Part shown: piece after piece, positions 25,374-34,711 of the stretch
Numbering within the stretch: the stretch's first letter is position 1
How the letters are laid out: the number at the start of each line of letters is the position of its first letter
From: Flavobacteriaceae bacterium PS02336
Lineage (GTDB): Bacteria; Bacteroidota; Bacteroidia; Flavobacteriales; Flavobacteriaceae
DNA length: 64,000 nucleotides
Direction: 5' to 3'
Assembly: GCA_029960065.1 (NCBI GenBank)
Contig: JASCOF010000006.1
Coordinates: 62,001-126,000 of the forward strand
Notes under the pieces: model-generated
Told to the model about the DNA's origin: nothing
The model's database searches: none
The model's input: only the letters and a program-made list of their open reading frames with translations
Program-made: the position numbers and the translations under genes

Positions 25374-25407
25374 GAAAACCCCGTACACAAAAGTATACGG
25401 GGTTTTC
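25374..25407 (-). terminator. Terminator of the SusC-SusD operon
   Basis: Perfect 12-bp arms GAAAACCCCGTA/TACGGGGTTTTC with a 10-nt loop lie 27 bp after the SusD stop codon. The stem ends in a T-run on the minus strand. Confidence 0.85.
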
Positions 25408-25433
25408 AAAAAAAATTCAAAATAATTACCTTA

Positions 25434-27017
25434 TTACCAGTCAGGATTTTGACCTAAACCTGGATTTGTATTCATTTCTAATTGAGGTAATGGCCATAAA
25501 AACCTACGGTCAGAAGAAGGTATAGCCGCAATAGGGGTAGCAATAACATAGGTATTGCCTAAAACAAATGCAGCTGCAGTAGGTGCACCATTTGCCATTT
25601 TAGCTGGAATACCATTTGTTGCAACTGATGTTATTGGATCTCCATCCAATCTGTGAATATCCGTCCATCTGCGCCCTTCTTGCAAAAACTCAATTCTTCT
25701 TTCTTTAAGAATAGCAGCAACCATTGCAGCATCTGTTGTAAAAGAAGCGTCTGTATAAGCCTGAGTAGCTACGTTTGCTAAAGATCTATTTCTTACAGAG
25801 TTCAATAATTGTAAAGCAGTTGGCAAATTTGATAAACGAGCTTGAGCTTCAGCCATGTTCAACACTACCTCAGCATATCTGATAACCGGAGCTGCATCCG
25901 ATCTGTTAGTGACATCTGTATACTTATTTGTATATTTAACTCCTGTAGAAGGAGTATAAATAAATTTTCCATCTTCTCTACGCTTATCATCAGCTAACCA
26001 TTGTGGATCTCTCCAAAGAATTGGGCTGATACATACTAAAGCTCTATCTTTTAATATAGGAGCCAAAGCACCATTTACAGTAGGATTAGAAATAGCTGAA
26101 TGCTGGATAGAAAATATAGACTCAGAATTACTTGGTGCTGTAGAAGTAGTTCCTTGAAACGGAGCGTAAGGATCTACTGTTAATGCAAAGGCACCATTTA
26201 ATTTAGCTCCTTCAACAAGTACATTTGGCCAATCTCTTTTTTGAAGATAAAGTCTTGTTTTGAACGCAATCGCAGCCCATTTAGAAGCTCTTCCTATAAC
26301 TCTTGATGAAAATGTAGTACTGTTACCAGTAGTGATTAAAGTCTCAGCATCATTTAAGTCTGCCAAAATTTTATCATAACATTCAGCAACCGTATTTCTA
26401 GGTTTTGCAGATTCTGAATTAATTTCCTCAAATGTATTTACTCCAACCTCGCGGTAAGGAACACCTGGATGAGTAGCACCTGCTGTAAAATGATATGGTC
26501 TTGCAAAATAAGTAAGAAGCTCTAAATGCGTTATAGCTCTTAAAAATTTACATTGCCCGATATAGTTATCTCCGATTGCCTTAGTAATAACACCTTTTGC
26601 CACGGCCTCATTAGTTCCCTCAATCATAAGGTTACATCTGTTGATCAACCTGTAACCATCAACCCAGTAGTAAACATTATTCGCCGTAGTTGGATCATAG
26701 GTACTTCTATATGTTAACTCGAAAAAAGTTTGCATATTCACAACATCTTCTCCTCTAGTTTCTCCCTGCTCAACAAAAGCAGCTCCCCAAATATATCCTC
26801 TACCACCGTTTGGACTCGTAGGAACAGCATTATACTGTCCTATTGCAGCAGCATTGTAAACACCATTCATGTATGTTGCTATCAACGTAGGTGTTGTAAA
26901 AGCATCAGGACTTAGAATGTTGTTAATCGGTTTTAAATCTACTATTTTTTCTTCTGTACATGAACTCATCCCGAGTACCACCGCAGAAAGTAAAATTATT
27001 TTTATTATATTTTTCAT
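25434..27017 (-). CDS. SusD/RagB-family nutrient-binding outer-membrane lipoprotein
   Basis: 527 residues with a lipoprotein signal: MKNIIKIILLSAVVLGMSS then Cys20 in the SSC lipobox. The TPR-rich helical fold characteristic of SusD is seen in LNDAETLITTGN and in YAEVVLNMAEAQARLSN, followed by the conserved R-x-I-E-F-L-x-E-G-R-R-W-x-D-I-x-R segment. It lidded-binds a substrate above the SusC barrel. It follows susC by 9 bp, so the two form one operon. The substrate class is unknown because no glycoside hydrolase or regulator lies nearby. Confidence 0.95.
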   Translation of the reverse strand: MKNIIKIILLSAVVLGMSSCTEEKIVDLKPINNILSPDAFTTPTLIATYMNGVYNAAAIGQYNAVPTSPNGGRGYIWGAAFVEQGETRGEDVVNMQTFFELTYRSTYDPTTANNVYYWVDGYRLINRCNLMIEGTNEAVAKGVITKAIGDNYIGQCKFLRAITHLELLTYFARPYHFTAGATHPGVPYREVGVNTFEEINSESAKPRNTVAECYDKILADLNDAETLITTGNSTTFSSRVIGRASKWAAIAFKTRLYLQKRDWPNVLVEGAKLNGAFALTVDPYAPFQGTTSTAPSNSESIFSIQHSAISNPTVNGALAPILKDRALVCISPILWRDPQWLADDKRREDGKFIYTPSTGVKYTNKYTDVTNRSDAAPVIRYAEVVLNMAEAQARLSNLPTALQLLNSVRNRSLANVATQAYTDASFTTDAAMVAAILKERRIEFLQEGRRWTDIHRLDGDPITSVATNGIPAKMANGAPTAAAFVLGNTYVIATPIAAIPSSDRRFLWPLPQLEMNTNPGLGQNPDW

Positions 27018-27026
27018 ATCTCTTTA

Positions 27027-30000
27027 TTATAAACTTACATTTAATCCAACTGATACCACTTTAGCACGCGGAGTACCATTAATATCTACTCCAGAAGTTT
27101 CCATTTCAGGATTTAAACCTTTGTAATCTGAAATTAACCAGATGTTTTGGCCCTGAACAAAAAATCTAAAACTATCAACACCAATTTTATCTAATAATGG
27201 TTTAGGCAATGTATAACCTAAAGTTATATTATCAAGAGAGATAAAATCTCCTTTTTCGACAAAACGTGTACTAGCACTTCCAGAAAGATTAGTAAATGTA
27301 TTTGAACTTGCATATAATCTTGGTGTCCATCCATCCCCAGGATTAGCAGCACTTTGCCATCTTCCTAAAATTTCGGTTCCGTTATTATTGAAGTTTTGGT
27401 TCATTAACTCTCTTCTTGTAGAGTTGAAAATTTCATTTCCTCCACTAAATCTGAACATGAAATTAAAATCAAAGTTTTTGTATTTCATATTAGATGACAA
27501 TGAACCATAATATGTTGGCAATGTATTACCTAAGATTGTCTTATCAGCAGTTGACAAAGATGATCTGTTAGCAGCAGTCATAGCCGCTCCTGGGTTAGCA
27601 GGATCATATGGGTAATAGAATCCATCGTCAATATTTCCTTGAACTAAACTTCCATTTGCTTTGTAATAAACTGGGTTACCATTTGATTTATTAACTCCAT
27701 AATATCTGAATCCGTACAAAGAATTGATTGATTCTCCTTCAGCAATAATGATATTTGGAGCAATGTTTGTATCTGTAGATGAACCTCCCACAATAGGCTG
27801 TCCTTGGTATAAAGTAGTAACTTTATTTTTAGTAAGTGTTAAGTTTGAAGCAATATCCCATGAAAAGTTTGCAGTATTGATTGCTTTAAAACTAACAGAG
27901 AACTCATATCCTTGATTATACATTTTACCAACGTTTTGGTTAACTGTATTGTTAGGAATACCAATAGAAGGAGGAGTCGGAGCTGCTAAAACTAAATTAT
28001 CAATGTCATTTTTAAAATAGTCAAACGCTACAGTCAAACGGTTGTTTAAGAATCCTAAATCTACACCAAAGTCAACTTTAGTCGAAGTTTCCCACTGTAA
28101 CAAAGGATTTGAGAACTGATAGTATCCAATACCATTTGAACTACCATATGGAGAACCAATTGTAAGATCTTTTGAAGGGTATGCAGCTCCGTTTAACACA
28201 TCAACGTTACCCACTTCTGAGTATGAACCTCTTAATTTGAAATCAGAAACTACGTTGCTGATTCCTTCCATGAAACTTTCTTTAGAAACTGTCCAACCTG
28301 CTGAAACTCCAGGGAAGTTATTGTATCTAACATCCGATTCGAACTGTGAAATTCCGTCACGTCTAAGAGAAGCTTGTAAGAAGTATTTCTCTTTAAAATT
28401 ATAAGTAAAACGTCCTAAGTAAGAAATAATTCCTTTTTCAGTAATACCACCACCAGTATCTTTTGTGTTAAAAGTATTTGTTACTAAGTTTTCATCAAAG
28501 AAATCACTGATAATATCACTTCCCTGCCCCCATAATAGCTGGTCTCTAGATTTTTGATATTCCATAACTCCTGTCAGACCAATATTATGATTTTCAGCAA
28601 AAGTATGTTTGTAATTCAAGATATTCTGCCAGTTCCATCTCAAAAGATTTCTATTGTCTTGGTATGCAATTCCGTTTGAAGTACGTCCATCTCCATGAAT
28701 AGGATTCCAATATTGAAAACCATCTGTTGCTGCGTTATCAGCACTTACTTGTAATTTATAACTTAAATCAGAAGTAATTTTTGCATTTGCAAAAGCACTT
28801 AAAATGATTCTAGTTGTTTTTGATTTGTATTTGTTATGATCAAGAGCATAAATAATATTTGTAATATTATCTCCTGCTTCAGCTAAGTTATCCCATCTAC
28901 CCACTGTTGCGTTGTTTGGGGAAAGATTGTAACCTGTTGGATCAGCAGCATCATAAATTGGAATATTTGGAAGCTGTCTAATTGTATTAAAAATATTTCC
29001 AGATAGACCGCTAGCATTACTGTTCAATCCGCTATATTCAGTTCTGCTCACAGCCAAGTTTGTACCGACACTCAACCATTTATTTACATCCTGATCAATG
29101 TTTGCTCTAATAGAATATTTTTTCATACTATTTGATAAATTGATTCCTTCCATATCAGAAAGACCTAAAGATAAATAGTATTTAGTTTTATCTGAACCTC
29201 CGCTGAAATTAAGATTGTGCGTCATTTGAGGAGCATCTCTTAAAACCGCAGACTGCCAATCTGTGTTATAGGTATTACCTGCTGCCCAAGCACCAAGTCC
29301 TGCATTAGATCTTTTCTCATTAGAGATTGTGATAAAATCAGGCGTTTGTAATAAGTCATATTTTTTAGCCGCACTTGCAACACCAAAAACACTTGAGTAA
29401 GAAACTTTTAAAGCCCCTTTCTTACCACTTTTAGTTGTAATTAAAATTACCCCGTTAGCCGCTCGAGAACCATAAATAGCAGTTGCAGCACCATCTTTTA
29501 ATACGTCAAAAGACTCAATATCTTCTGGATTGATATCAGCTAAACCGTTTGTTGCTGAAACTCCTCCAATATCACCAGAATAAATCGGAATACCATCTAC
29601 CACGATTAATGGCTCTGTACTACCTGAAATAGATCCTATACCTCTAATTCTAATTTTTGGCGCAGCACCAAGAAGACCAGTATTGGTTAAAACTTGAACT
29701 CCTGTTGCTCTACCAGCCAAAACACCTTCGAAAGAAGGAGTAACTAAGTTAGCAATGTCTTTTCCAGCAATTTTAGAGATAGATCCTGTTACCTCTTTTC
29801 TTTTCTGTACACCATAACCTACAACCACAACTTCATTCATTAATTGCGCCTCAGATTCCAATTCAATATTAATTGTATTAGATGTACCTACAGTAACGCT
29901 TTTACTGTCCATGCCTACATATGAAAAAACTAAAACATCCCCAGTTTTTGCTTTGATAGAATAACTTCCATCAAAATCTGTCTGGGTGTTTGCTTTAGAT

Positions 30001-30140
30001 CCTTTCACAAGGACATTTACTCCTGGAATAACACCTGTTTTATCAGATACCTTTCCAGTTACAGTTCTCTCCTGAGCAAAAGAAAACTGCATAGATAACG
30101 CTACAAGGAGCGTAAAAATCCATTTTAATTTTAATTTCAT
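27027..30140 (-). CDS. SusC/RagA-family TonB-dependent outer-membrane transporter
   Basis: About 1037 residues from the chosen ATG at 30140 (MKLKLKWIFTLLVALSMQFSFA signal peptide); a reading from 30170 would add ten residues before the signal, so I moved the start. After cleavage come a carboxypeptidase-regulatory-like domain (GKVSDKTGVIPGVNVLVKGSK), the SusC signature NEVVVVGYGVQKRKEVTGSI, a plug domain (IRGIGSISGSTEPLIVVDGIP) and a 22-stranded barrel. It imports a ligand caught by SusD using TonB energy. It is the first gene of the pair. Confidence 0.95.
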   Translation of the reverse strand: MKLKLKWIFTLLVALSMQFSFAQERTVTGKVSDKTGVIPGVNVLVKGSKANTQTDFDGSYSIKAKTGDVLVFSYVGMDSKSVTVGTSNTINIELESEAQLMNEVVVVGYGVQKRKEVTGSISKIAGKDIANLVTPSFEGVLAGRATGVQVLTNTGLLGAAPKIRIRGIGSISGSTEPLIVVDGIPIYSGDIGGVSATNGLADINPEDIESFDVLKDGAATAIYGSRAANGVILITTKSGKKGALKVSYSSVFGVASAAKKYDLLQTPDFITISNEKRSNAGLGAWAAGNTYNTDWQSAVLRDAPQMTHNLNFSGGSDKTKYYLSLGLSDMEGINLSNSMKKYSIRANIDQDVNKWLSVGTNLAVSRTEYSGLNSNASGLSGNIFNTIRQLPNIPIYDAADPTGYNLSPNNATVGRWDNLAEAGDNITNIIYALDHNKYKSKTTRIILSAFANAKITSDLSYKLQVSADNAATDGFQYWNPIHGDGRTSNGIAYQDNRNLLRWNWQNILNYKHTFAENHNIGLTGVMEYQKSRDQLLWGQGSDIISDFFDENLVTNTFNTKDTGGGITEKGIISYLGRFTYNFKEKYFLQASLRRDGISQFESDVRYNNFPGVSAGWTVSKESFMEGISNVVSDFKLRGSYSEVGNVDVLNGAAYPSKDLTIGSPYGSSNGIGYYQFSNPLLQWETSTKVDFGVDLGFLNNRLTVAFDYFKNDIDNLVLAAPTPPSIGIPNNTVNQNVGKMYNQGYEFSVSFKAINTANFSWDIASNLTLTKNKVTTLYQGQPIVGGSSTDTNIAPNIIIAEGESINSLYGFRYYGVNKSNGNPVYYKANGSLVQGNIDDGFYYPYDPANPGAAMTAANRSSLSTADKTILGNTLPTYYGSLSSNMKYKNFDFNFMFRFSGGNEIFNSTRRELMNQNFNNNGTEILGRWQSAANPGDGWTPRLYASSNTFTNLSGSASTRFVEKGDFISLDNITLGYTLPKPLLDKIGVDSFRFFVQGQNIWLISDYKGLNPEMETSGVDINGTPRAKVVSVGLNVSL

Positions 30141-30548
30141 TTTAAGATATTTTGAATTAGTAGTTCGCAAACATCTTAATTATTTCTTAAAATTACAAAC
30201 AGTTTATTAACACTTTTTAATGTTTTTTTAATGTTATTTTAACATTAAAAATTAATAAATCAACAAATTGTTGTTTAAGCCTTATTATATTTAACAAAAT
30301 GGTTAAAAATGCTATTTTTATCACTTTATAATTTTAACATTTTTTTAACTTTTAAAAGTGTAACAAATTTAATTTTAACAAGTACAATAAATTCATAATT
30401 ATAAATATAATCCTAATAAAATCTAATTCAAGAAAAAAAATAGACATCGCCTTTCTTATTAAATAGTTCCCTTTGTATTTTAGAATTTGTTTTTTAGGTC
30501 AATTTTCAAAAAATCATAATCTTTGTACATTCAAAAAAAATTAAAAAA
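30141..30548. promoter_or_regulatory. Divergent intergenic region susC/rnhB
   Basis: About 400 bp of very AT-rich DNA separates susC (minus) from rnhB (plus). There is no credible coding frame. One minus-strand TAAATTTG at 30364-30371 could be a susC promoter with a roughly 217-nt leader, but its -33 partner is poor. On the plus side TAATCTTTG at 30519-30527 is an imperfect -7 candidate for rnhB. Long leaders are common for SusC genes, but nothing structured was recognised here. Confidence 0.35.
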
Positions 30549-31214
30549 ATGCTCGAAAAAAATTACTCCGGACTTGTTTTAGAAACTGGAACAGATGAAG
30601 CCGGAAGAGGATGTCTCGCTGGACCTGTTACAGCAGCAGCCATAATTCTTCCTGAAAATTTTGAGAATATAATTTTGAATGACAGTAAACAATTGTCTGA
30701 AAAAACAAGAGCTCTTTTAAAACCAATTATAGAAAAAGAGGCTCTTTGCTTTGCAGTAACTCATTTATTTCCTGAAGAAATTGACGAAATAAACATTTTA
30801 AATGCTTCAATGAAAGGCATGCAGGAATGTATTTTAAAACTAAAACATGTTCCCGAATTTATTATCGTCGATGGAAATCGTTCTTTAAATGCTAAACTTG
30901 GACTTAAAAATAGTTTTGGAAAACAGTTTTCCAATGAAGAAATTGCATTGTTAAAATCAATTCCAAATCAAAGTATCATAAAAGGCGACGGAAAATATTT
31001 GAGCATTGCTGCCGCATCTGTTTTAGCCAAAACCTACCGCGATGAATTTATGGATCAAATTCATGAAGAATTTCCCATGTATAATTGGAAAAAAAATAAA
31101 GGTTATCCAACAAAAGAACATCGTGAAGCCATAAAAAAATATGGCACTACAAAATACCACCGAATGAGTTTTAGGCTGTTGCCAGATCAGCTTGAACTTA
31201 ATTTTATCGAATAA
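30549..31214 (+). CDS. rnhB: Ribonuclease HII
   Basis: A 221-residue RNase HII. The metal-binding motif TGTDEAGRGCLAGPV has D16 and E17, later acidic residues lie in IIVDGN and in the SVLAKTYRDEFMD region, and the YNWKKNKGYPTKEHREAIKKYG end is typical. It cuts RNA in RNA-DNA hybrids and single ribonucleotides in DNA. It is monocistronic with its own terminator. Confidence 0.96.
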   Translation: MLEKNYSGLVLETGTDEAGRGCLAGPVTAAAIILPENFENIILNDSKQLSEKTRALLKPIIEKEALCFAVTHLFPEEIDEINILNASMKGMQECILKLKHVPEFIIVDGNRSLNAKLGLKNSFGKQFSNEEIALLKSIPNQSIIKGDGKYLSIAAASVLAKTYRDEFMDQIHEEFPMYNWKKNKGYPTKEHREAIKKYGTTKYHRMSFRLLPDQLELNFIE

Positions 31215-31243
31215 AAAAAAGACCTCAAGAGGTCTTTTTTTTA
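31213..31243. terminator. Terminator between rnhB and the minus-strand SnoaL-like gene
   Basis: A GACCTC/GAGGTC stem with a two-base loop is extended by A8 and T8 runs into a long AT stem. It is bidirectional in form and lies between convergent genes. Confidence 0.85.
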
Positions 31244-31258
31244 TTCGAAAACAGCTTA

Positions 31259-32122
31259 CTACTTCCTGCTCTTTAAAAATTCTGCAAATTGTTTGGTATC
31301 AAAATAAAAAGGTCTTATTGCAGTAATCTTTCCATTCTTTAAATCAAAATGCTCTGAAATTGGCACTGAAAGTGTTTTGCCTGATTTTTTGGCAGTGCTT
31401 TTTATTGTAAAATAAATAACCACTTCATTTTTAGATGCATCACTAAAATAAGTTGGTTCTTTTTCTATTTCAAAACTAGAAAATTCAGCTGATTTTGTAA
31501 ACATTTTTGTCCACTCGCTAAATCCTATATAAGTACCTCCATACGGAAGTCCTTCTGCCTGATTGTAAACAGCTCCTTCTTCAATTAGGGTTGACATTTT
31601 AATGAAATCCTTTGTCTTAAAAAGACATTCAAAATATTGTGCCACAACACTATAATTATCCGATTCCAGCTTTTTCAAATTATCGGCTTCAGACACACTA
31701 ACCTCTTTATCCCAAAAACCTATTATTTTGCTTACCTGGCCTTTACCATTTAACCTTGCAAAATCACGTCCAGTCATAATAACATTATTTTTCGAATCGG
31801 TAATTTTCCATTCCCAGGTCACATAATTGTCTTTTACAACCTTTGATCCGGAAGTTAAAATTGCATCAGGATTTTTTTTGTAAAATTCATTTATGACAGT
31901 ATTGAATGCCGTAATTCCTTTAATAGATGCCGATGGATCTTCAAAAGTACTGTCTTCTAACCAAATTGATTTTATAAGCTTTAATCTAGCATCGTTATTC
32001 TTTTCTGACCATGCTTTTTCATAAATACTAATTGGATATAATTTATCCTTCTTTTGGGCAAAAAGACTGTTAAGTAAAAAAAGGAAGCAGAGTAAGTAAA
32101 TTTTTCTCATAAGCAGTTTCAT
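31259..32122 (-). CDS. Secreted protein with two SnoaL/NTF2-like domains
   Basis: 287 residues with a signal peptide (MRKIYLLCFLFLLNSLFA; a start at 32122 or four codons later is equally possible). Two tandem halves each look like an NTF2-like/SnoaL fold: residues about 30-145 (IYEKAWSEKNNDARLKLIKSIWLEDSTFEDPSA) and about 160-285 (YFECLFKTKDFIKMSTLIEEGAVYNQAEG). The function is unknown; such domains bind small hydrophobic molecules or act as minor enzymes. It is monocistronic, convergent with rnhB. Confidence 0.7.
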   Translation of the reverse strand: MKLLMRKIYLLCFLFLLNSLFAQKKDKLYPISIYEKAWSEKNNDARLKLIKSIWLEDSTFEDPSASIKGITAFNTVINEFYKKNPDAILTSGSKVVKDNYVTWEWKITDSKNNVIMTGRDFARLNGKGQVSKIIGFWDKEVSVSEADNLKKLESDNYSVVAQYFECLFKTKDFIKMSTLIEEGAVYNQAEGLPYGGTYIGFSEWTKMFTKSAEFSSFEIEKEPTYFSDASKNEVVIYFTIKSTAKKSGKTLSVPISEHFDLKNGKITAIRPFYFDTKQFAEFLKSRK

Positions 32123-32153
32123 TAAAATAATTAGAATTATACATCAATATAGC

Positions 32154-32161
32154 CAAATATA
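32154..32161 (-). promoter_or_regulatory. Promoter -7 element (TATATTTG) for the SnoaL-like gene
   Basis: The minus strand reads TATATTTG about 32 bp before the longer start codon. The rest of 32123-32353 is AT-rich with no credible gene. Confidence 0.45.
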
Positions 32162-32353
32162 ACGCAAATACAGTATAAAATCAGCTTCTTTGTGCAATTT
32201 ACCAACCTTTCAAAATCTTACCTTTTACGAAATGTTTTTTGCTTATTTTGAATACATTTTCATAAAAAACCGCTTTCTATCTAAAAATAATTTTCTCAAT
32301 TGTGTTTTTAAGTGTTCTCCTTATAACAGAAAAAACCTATTTATCAAAATAAA

Positions 32354-32385
32354 AACCCGTTTCAAATATTTATCTGAAACGGGTT
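32354..32385 (-). terminator. Terminator after lipB
   Basis: Arms AACCCGTTTCA (32354-32364) and TGAAACGGGTT (32375-32385) make an 11-bp stem with a 10-nt loop, followed on the minus strand by a T-run. It ends the lipoprotein-lipB transcript. Confidence 0.85.
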
Positions 32386-32405
32386 AACCTTTATTTGCTA
32401 GTATT

Positions 32406-33104
32406 TTAAACAAATTCAGCTTCGAACAACTGGGTTAGATGTTTGATAATTTTAGATTTTACTTCCTCTTCATCAACTTTTTCTACACCGAGTTCGACGT
32501 TTAGAGAAGTGACTCCTTTTCCGCGAATACCACATGGAATAATATTATCAAAATAGCCTAAATCGACATTTACATTTAAAGCAAATCCATGCATCGTCAC
32601 CCAGCGTGAAGCTCTCACACCCATTGCGCAGATTTTGCGTGCAAACGGAGTTCCCGCTCCCAGCCAGACACCCGTTTCTCCTTCACTTCTGCCCGATTCT
32701 AATCCATATTCAGCCAAAGTCAAAATAATCGATTCTTCGAGCAAACGTAAATATTTATGAATATCAGTAAAGAAATTTTCTAGATCCAAAATAGGATAAC
32801 CTACAATCTGTCCTGGTCCGTGATATGTTATATCGCCGCCTCGATTGATTTTATAGAAAGTAGCTCCTTTGGCTTCTAATTGTTTTTCGTTTAGCAGCAG
32901 ATTTTCTAAGTCACCGCTTTTGCCCAAAGTATAAACATGAGGATGTTCTACAAATAACAAATAATTTGGAGTTGGCAGATCAAGTTCTTCTCTTCTGTTC
33001 TTGATTTTTAAATCGACTATATCTTTGAAAATTTCTTCCTGATATTCCCAAGTCGATTTATAATCTTTATTGCCCAGATCCTGAAGTTGGATTTTTTTGT
33101 TCAT
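32406..33104 (-). CDS. lipB: Lipoyl(octanoyl) transferase
   Basis: A 232-residue LipB. Motifs are FVEHPHVYTLGKSGD, KINRGGDITYHGPGQIVGYPI, the RKICAMGVRASRWVTMHGFALNV block containing the catalytic Lys, and the IIPCGIRGKGVTSLN loop with the catalytic Cys. It moves octanoate from acyl carrier protein onto lipoyl domains of 2-oxoacid dehydrogenases. Only 5 bp separate it from the upstream lipoprotein gene, so the pair is co-transcribed. lipA is not in the window. Confidence 0.95.
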   Translation of the reverse strand: MNKKIQLQDLGNKDYKSTWEYQEEIFKDIVDLKIKNRREELDLPTPNYLLFVEHPHVYTLGKSGDLENLLLNEKQLEAKGATFYKINRGGDITYHGPGQIVGYPILDLENFFTDIHKYLRLLEESIILTLAEYGLESGRSEGETGVWLGAGTPFARKICAMGVRASRWVTMHGFALNVNVDLGYFDNIIPCGIRGKGVTSLNVELGVEKVDEEEVKSKIIKHLTQLFEAEFV

Positions 33105-33109
33105 TTTAA

Positions 33110-33862
33110 TTATTTTTCAAACTCAACGTCAAAGTTAAGTTTGTCTGGATTCTCCATATAATCCGTAAAAGAGTATTGAATTGTAATTGATTTTCGATCG
33201 TCGCTAAACAAAGCATTTGGATTAGAAACTTTCTTGATCTTTTTTGGGAAATTATATTTTACAATATAATTAGACGAAGCAAACATCATTTTAGACATAT
33301 CTGCAGTAGAATCTTTTTTGATTTCGGCCAGTTTTTGTTTGTCAATTACTGCCTTTCTTGTAAATTTCTTTCCGTCGTAAGTATAACTTAATTTACTGTT
33401 ATTATTTCCAAAACCGCTTCCCATCGGACCAACATTTGCACTGCCTTCTAATTTTTGAAGTGCACTTGCCGTTTGTAAAATATCTTGAAGTTCGTTTACA
33501 TTTTTAAAATCAGTTCCCATTGTCATCAAAAACTGTTTTTTCTCTGCACTCATTTTGGTAGTAACTACAAAATTTTCAAGCTTTTTTAATTCCTTTTGAG
33601 CTTCTGGAGTCATTTTAGCGATGCTGTCCTTTTTTTCTTCAAATAGTTGTTTGAAAGTAAAAGTAGAATCAATATCTTTTTTTGCATCGGCTCCCATTTG
33701 GCTTCCAATTTGATCGCCAGCCATTTCCATTAAAGCAGAACCATCCATATCAACAGAAAATTTTCCAGTTCCGTTCTCGTTAATAGTAATGTTTTCGGTA
33801 AAAGTACAGCTTGTTAATGTTGCTATTAAAAAAGAAAAACTTAGTAATTTATATAATTTCAT
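33110..33862 (-). CDS. Lipoprotein, paralogue of its upstream neighbour
   Basis: About 250 residues from the ATG at 33862 (MKLYKLLSFSFLIATLTSC). An extended start at 33883 would overlap the -7 element at 33880-33887, so I rejected it. The lipoprotein signal ends at the SC lipobox. The mature part shares with the next gene (33974-34699) the pattern C-x-x-T-E-x-x-T-I-x-x-x-G-x-G near the start, Y-x-x-DGK-x-F-x-R mid-way, and KY-x-FPK-x-IK-x-x-SNP-x-A near the end. Function unknown. It sits 5 bp before lipB. Confidence 0.8.
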   Translation of the reverse strand: MKLYKLLSFSFLIATLTSCTFTENITINENGTGKFSVDMDGSALMEMAGDQIGSQMGADAKKDIDSTFTFKQLFEEKKDSIAKMTPEAQKELKKLENFVVTTKMSAEKKQFLMTMGTDFKNVNELQDILQTASALQKLEGSANVGPMGSGFGNNNSKLSYTYDGKKFTRKAVIDKQKLAEIKKDSTADMSKMMFASSNYIVKYNFPKKIKKVSNPNALFSDDRKSITIQYSFTDYMENPDKLNFDVEFEK

Positions 33863-33879
33863 CGTAGTACAATTTTTTA

Positions 33880-33887
33880 TCAAAGAT
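33880..33887 (-). promoter_or_regulatory. Promoter -7 element (TATCTTTG) for the lipoprotein-lipB unit
   Basis: The minus strand reads TATCTTTG 17 bp before the chosen ATG. It overlaps the extended-start reading and so supports the shorter protein. Confidence 0.55.
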
Positions 33888-33904
33888 ACGAATTTACTTT
33901 TTAA

Positions 33905-33936
33905 GATTCTGAGGTTCTAAGATGGTAAGGCACTAA
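33905..33936. repeat. Period-8 degenerate repeat
   Basis: Four consecutive octads GATTCTGA, GGTTCTAA, GATGGTAA and GGCACTAA lie between the two lipoprotein genes. It is one of the period-8 family also found at 34712, 48132, 55225, 55438 and 63828. Confidence 0.7.
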
Positions 33937-33973
33937 GAAAATATGTCAATCTTTTTGTCTAATCTGAAAATAT

Positions 33974-34699
33974 TCATTCTAAAACGACTTCCAGATTTGT
34001 CATTTCAGGATTTTGCAAACAATCTGATAGTTTAAATTCTAAGATTAAAGATTTTTTATCTGAACCAATTATTGCTTTTGGATTGGAAAATGATTTGATA
34101 TTTTTTGGAAAATGATATTTTAGAACATACGATTGCACCAGTTTTGAAGATCCATATTTAGAGATAAATTTTTCGCAATCTTGTTTTGCTTTCTCTAATT
34201 CAGCTGTATTTATAATTGAAACGGAACGCTTAAAAATTTTGCCATCAAAAGCATATTCAATTCTGAAATAGTGATTTTCTGCTTCCAATGCATAATTATG
34301 CTGTATATCTGAAGCATAATCTTCGGTTTTAAATAAATCTGGAATTTTTGAGACTTTATTAAACTGAAGCGAAAAAACAGTTCTAAATTCTTTTTCGTAA
34401 GAACTTCTTTTGATGTGAGCTTTTACATTGGCATATTTTTGAAACAACTGCTGCTCTTCTGGTTTATATTTTACAAAGTTTTCGTTGTATTTAGTTATAT
34501 AATCTTGAAAAACATAAGCTGTGTCCTGAAAAACATTCTCTTTAGAATATTCTTCTCCAGCCAATTGCAAATAACTATTTTCTTCTCGAAACTGTTCTAG
34601 TTCTATGATCCCGCTTCCGTCCGAATGAATGGTAAGTGTCTCTGTAATTTGACAACTTGTAAAGAATATTAAGGATAAAAAAACAACTAGATATTTCAT
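33974..34699 (-). CDS. Lipoprotein, paralogue of the lipB-linked lipoprotein
   Basis: 241 residues, signal MKYLVVFLSLIFFTSC with the lipobox Cys. Shared motifs with the downstream paralogue are C-x-I-T-E-T-L-T-I-x-x-DG-SG, YAFDGKIFKRSV and KYHFPKNIKSFSNPKAI. The family resembles flavobacterial outer-membrane lipoproteins of unknown role. The pair looks like a tandem duplication that has diverged. 111 bp and a period-8 repeat separate the two. Confidence 0.78.
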   Translation of the reverse strand: MKYLVVFLSLIFFTSCQITETLTIHSDGSGIIELEQFREENSYLQLAGEEYSKENVFQDTAYVFQDYITKYNENFVKYKPEEQQLFQKYANVKAHIKRSSYEKEFRTVFSLQFNKVSKIPDLFKTEDYASDIQHNYALEAENHYFRIEYAFDGKIFKRSVSIINTAELEKAKQDCEKFISKYGSSKLVQSYVLKYHFPKNIKSFSNPKAIIGSDKKSLILEFKLSDCLQNPEMTNLEVVLE

Positions 34700-34711
34700 T
34701 TTTCTTATGAA

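Noticed and set aside
32190..32387. Plus-strand 65-codon frame before lipB
   Set aside because: It contains the lipB terminator stem and has a low-complexity Phe/Asn/Lys composition; no homology or start signals.
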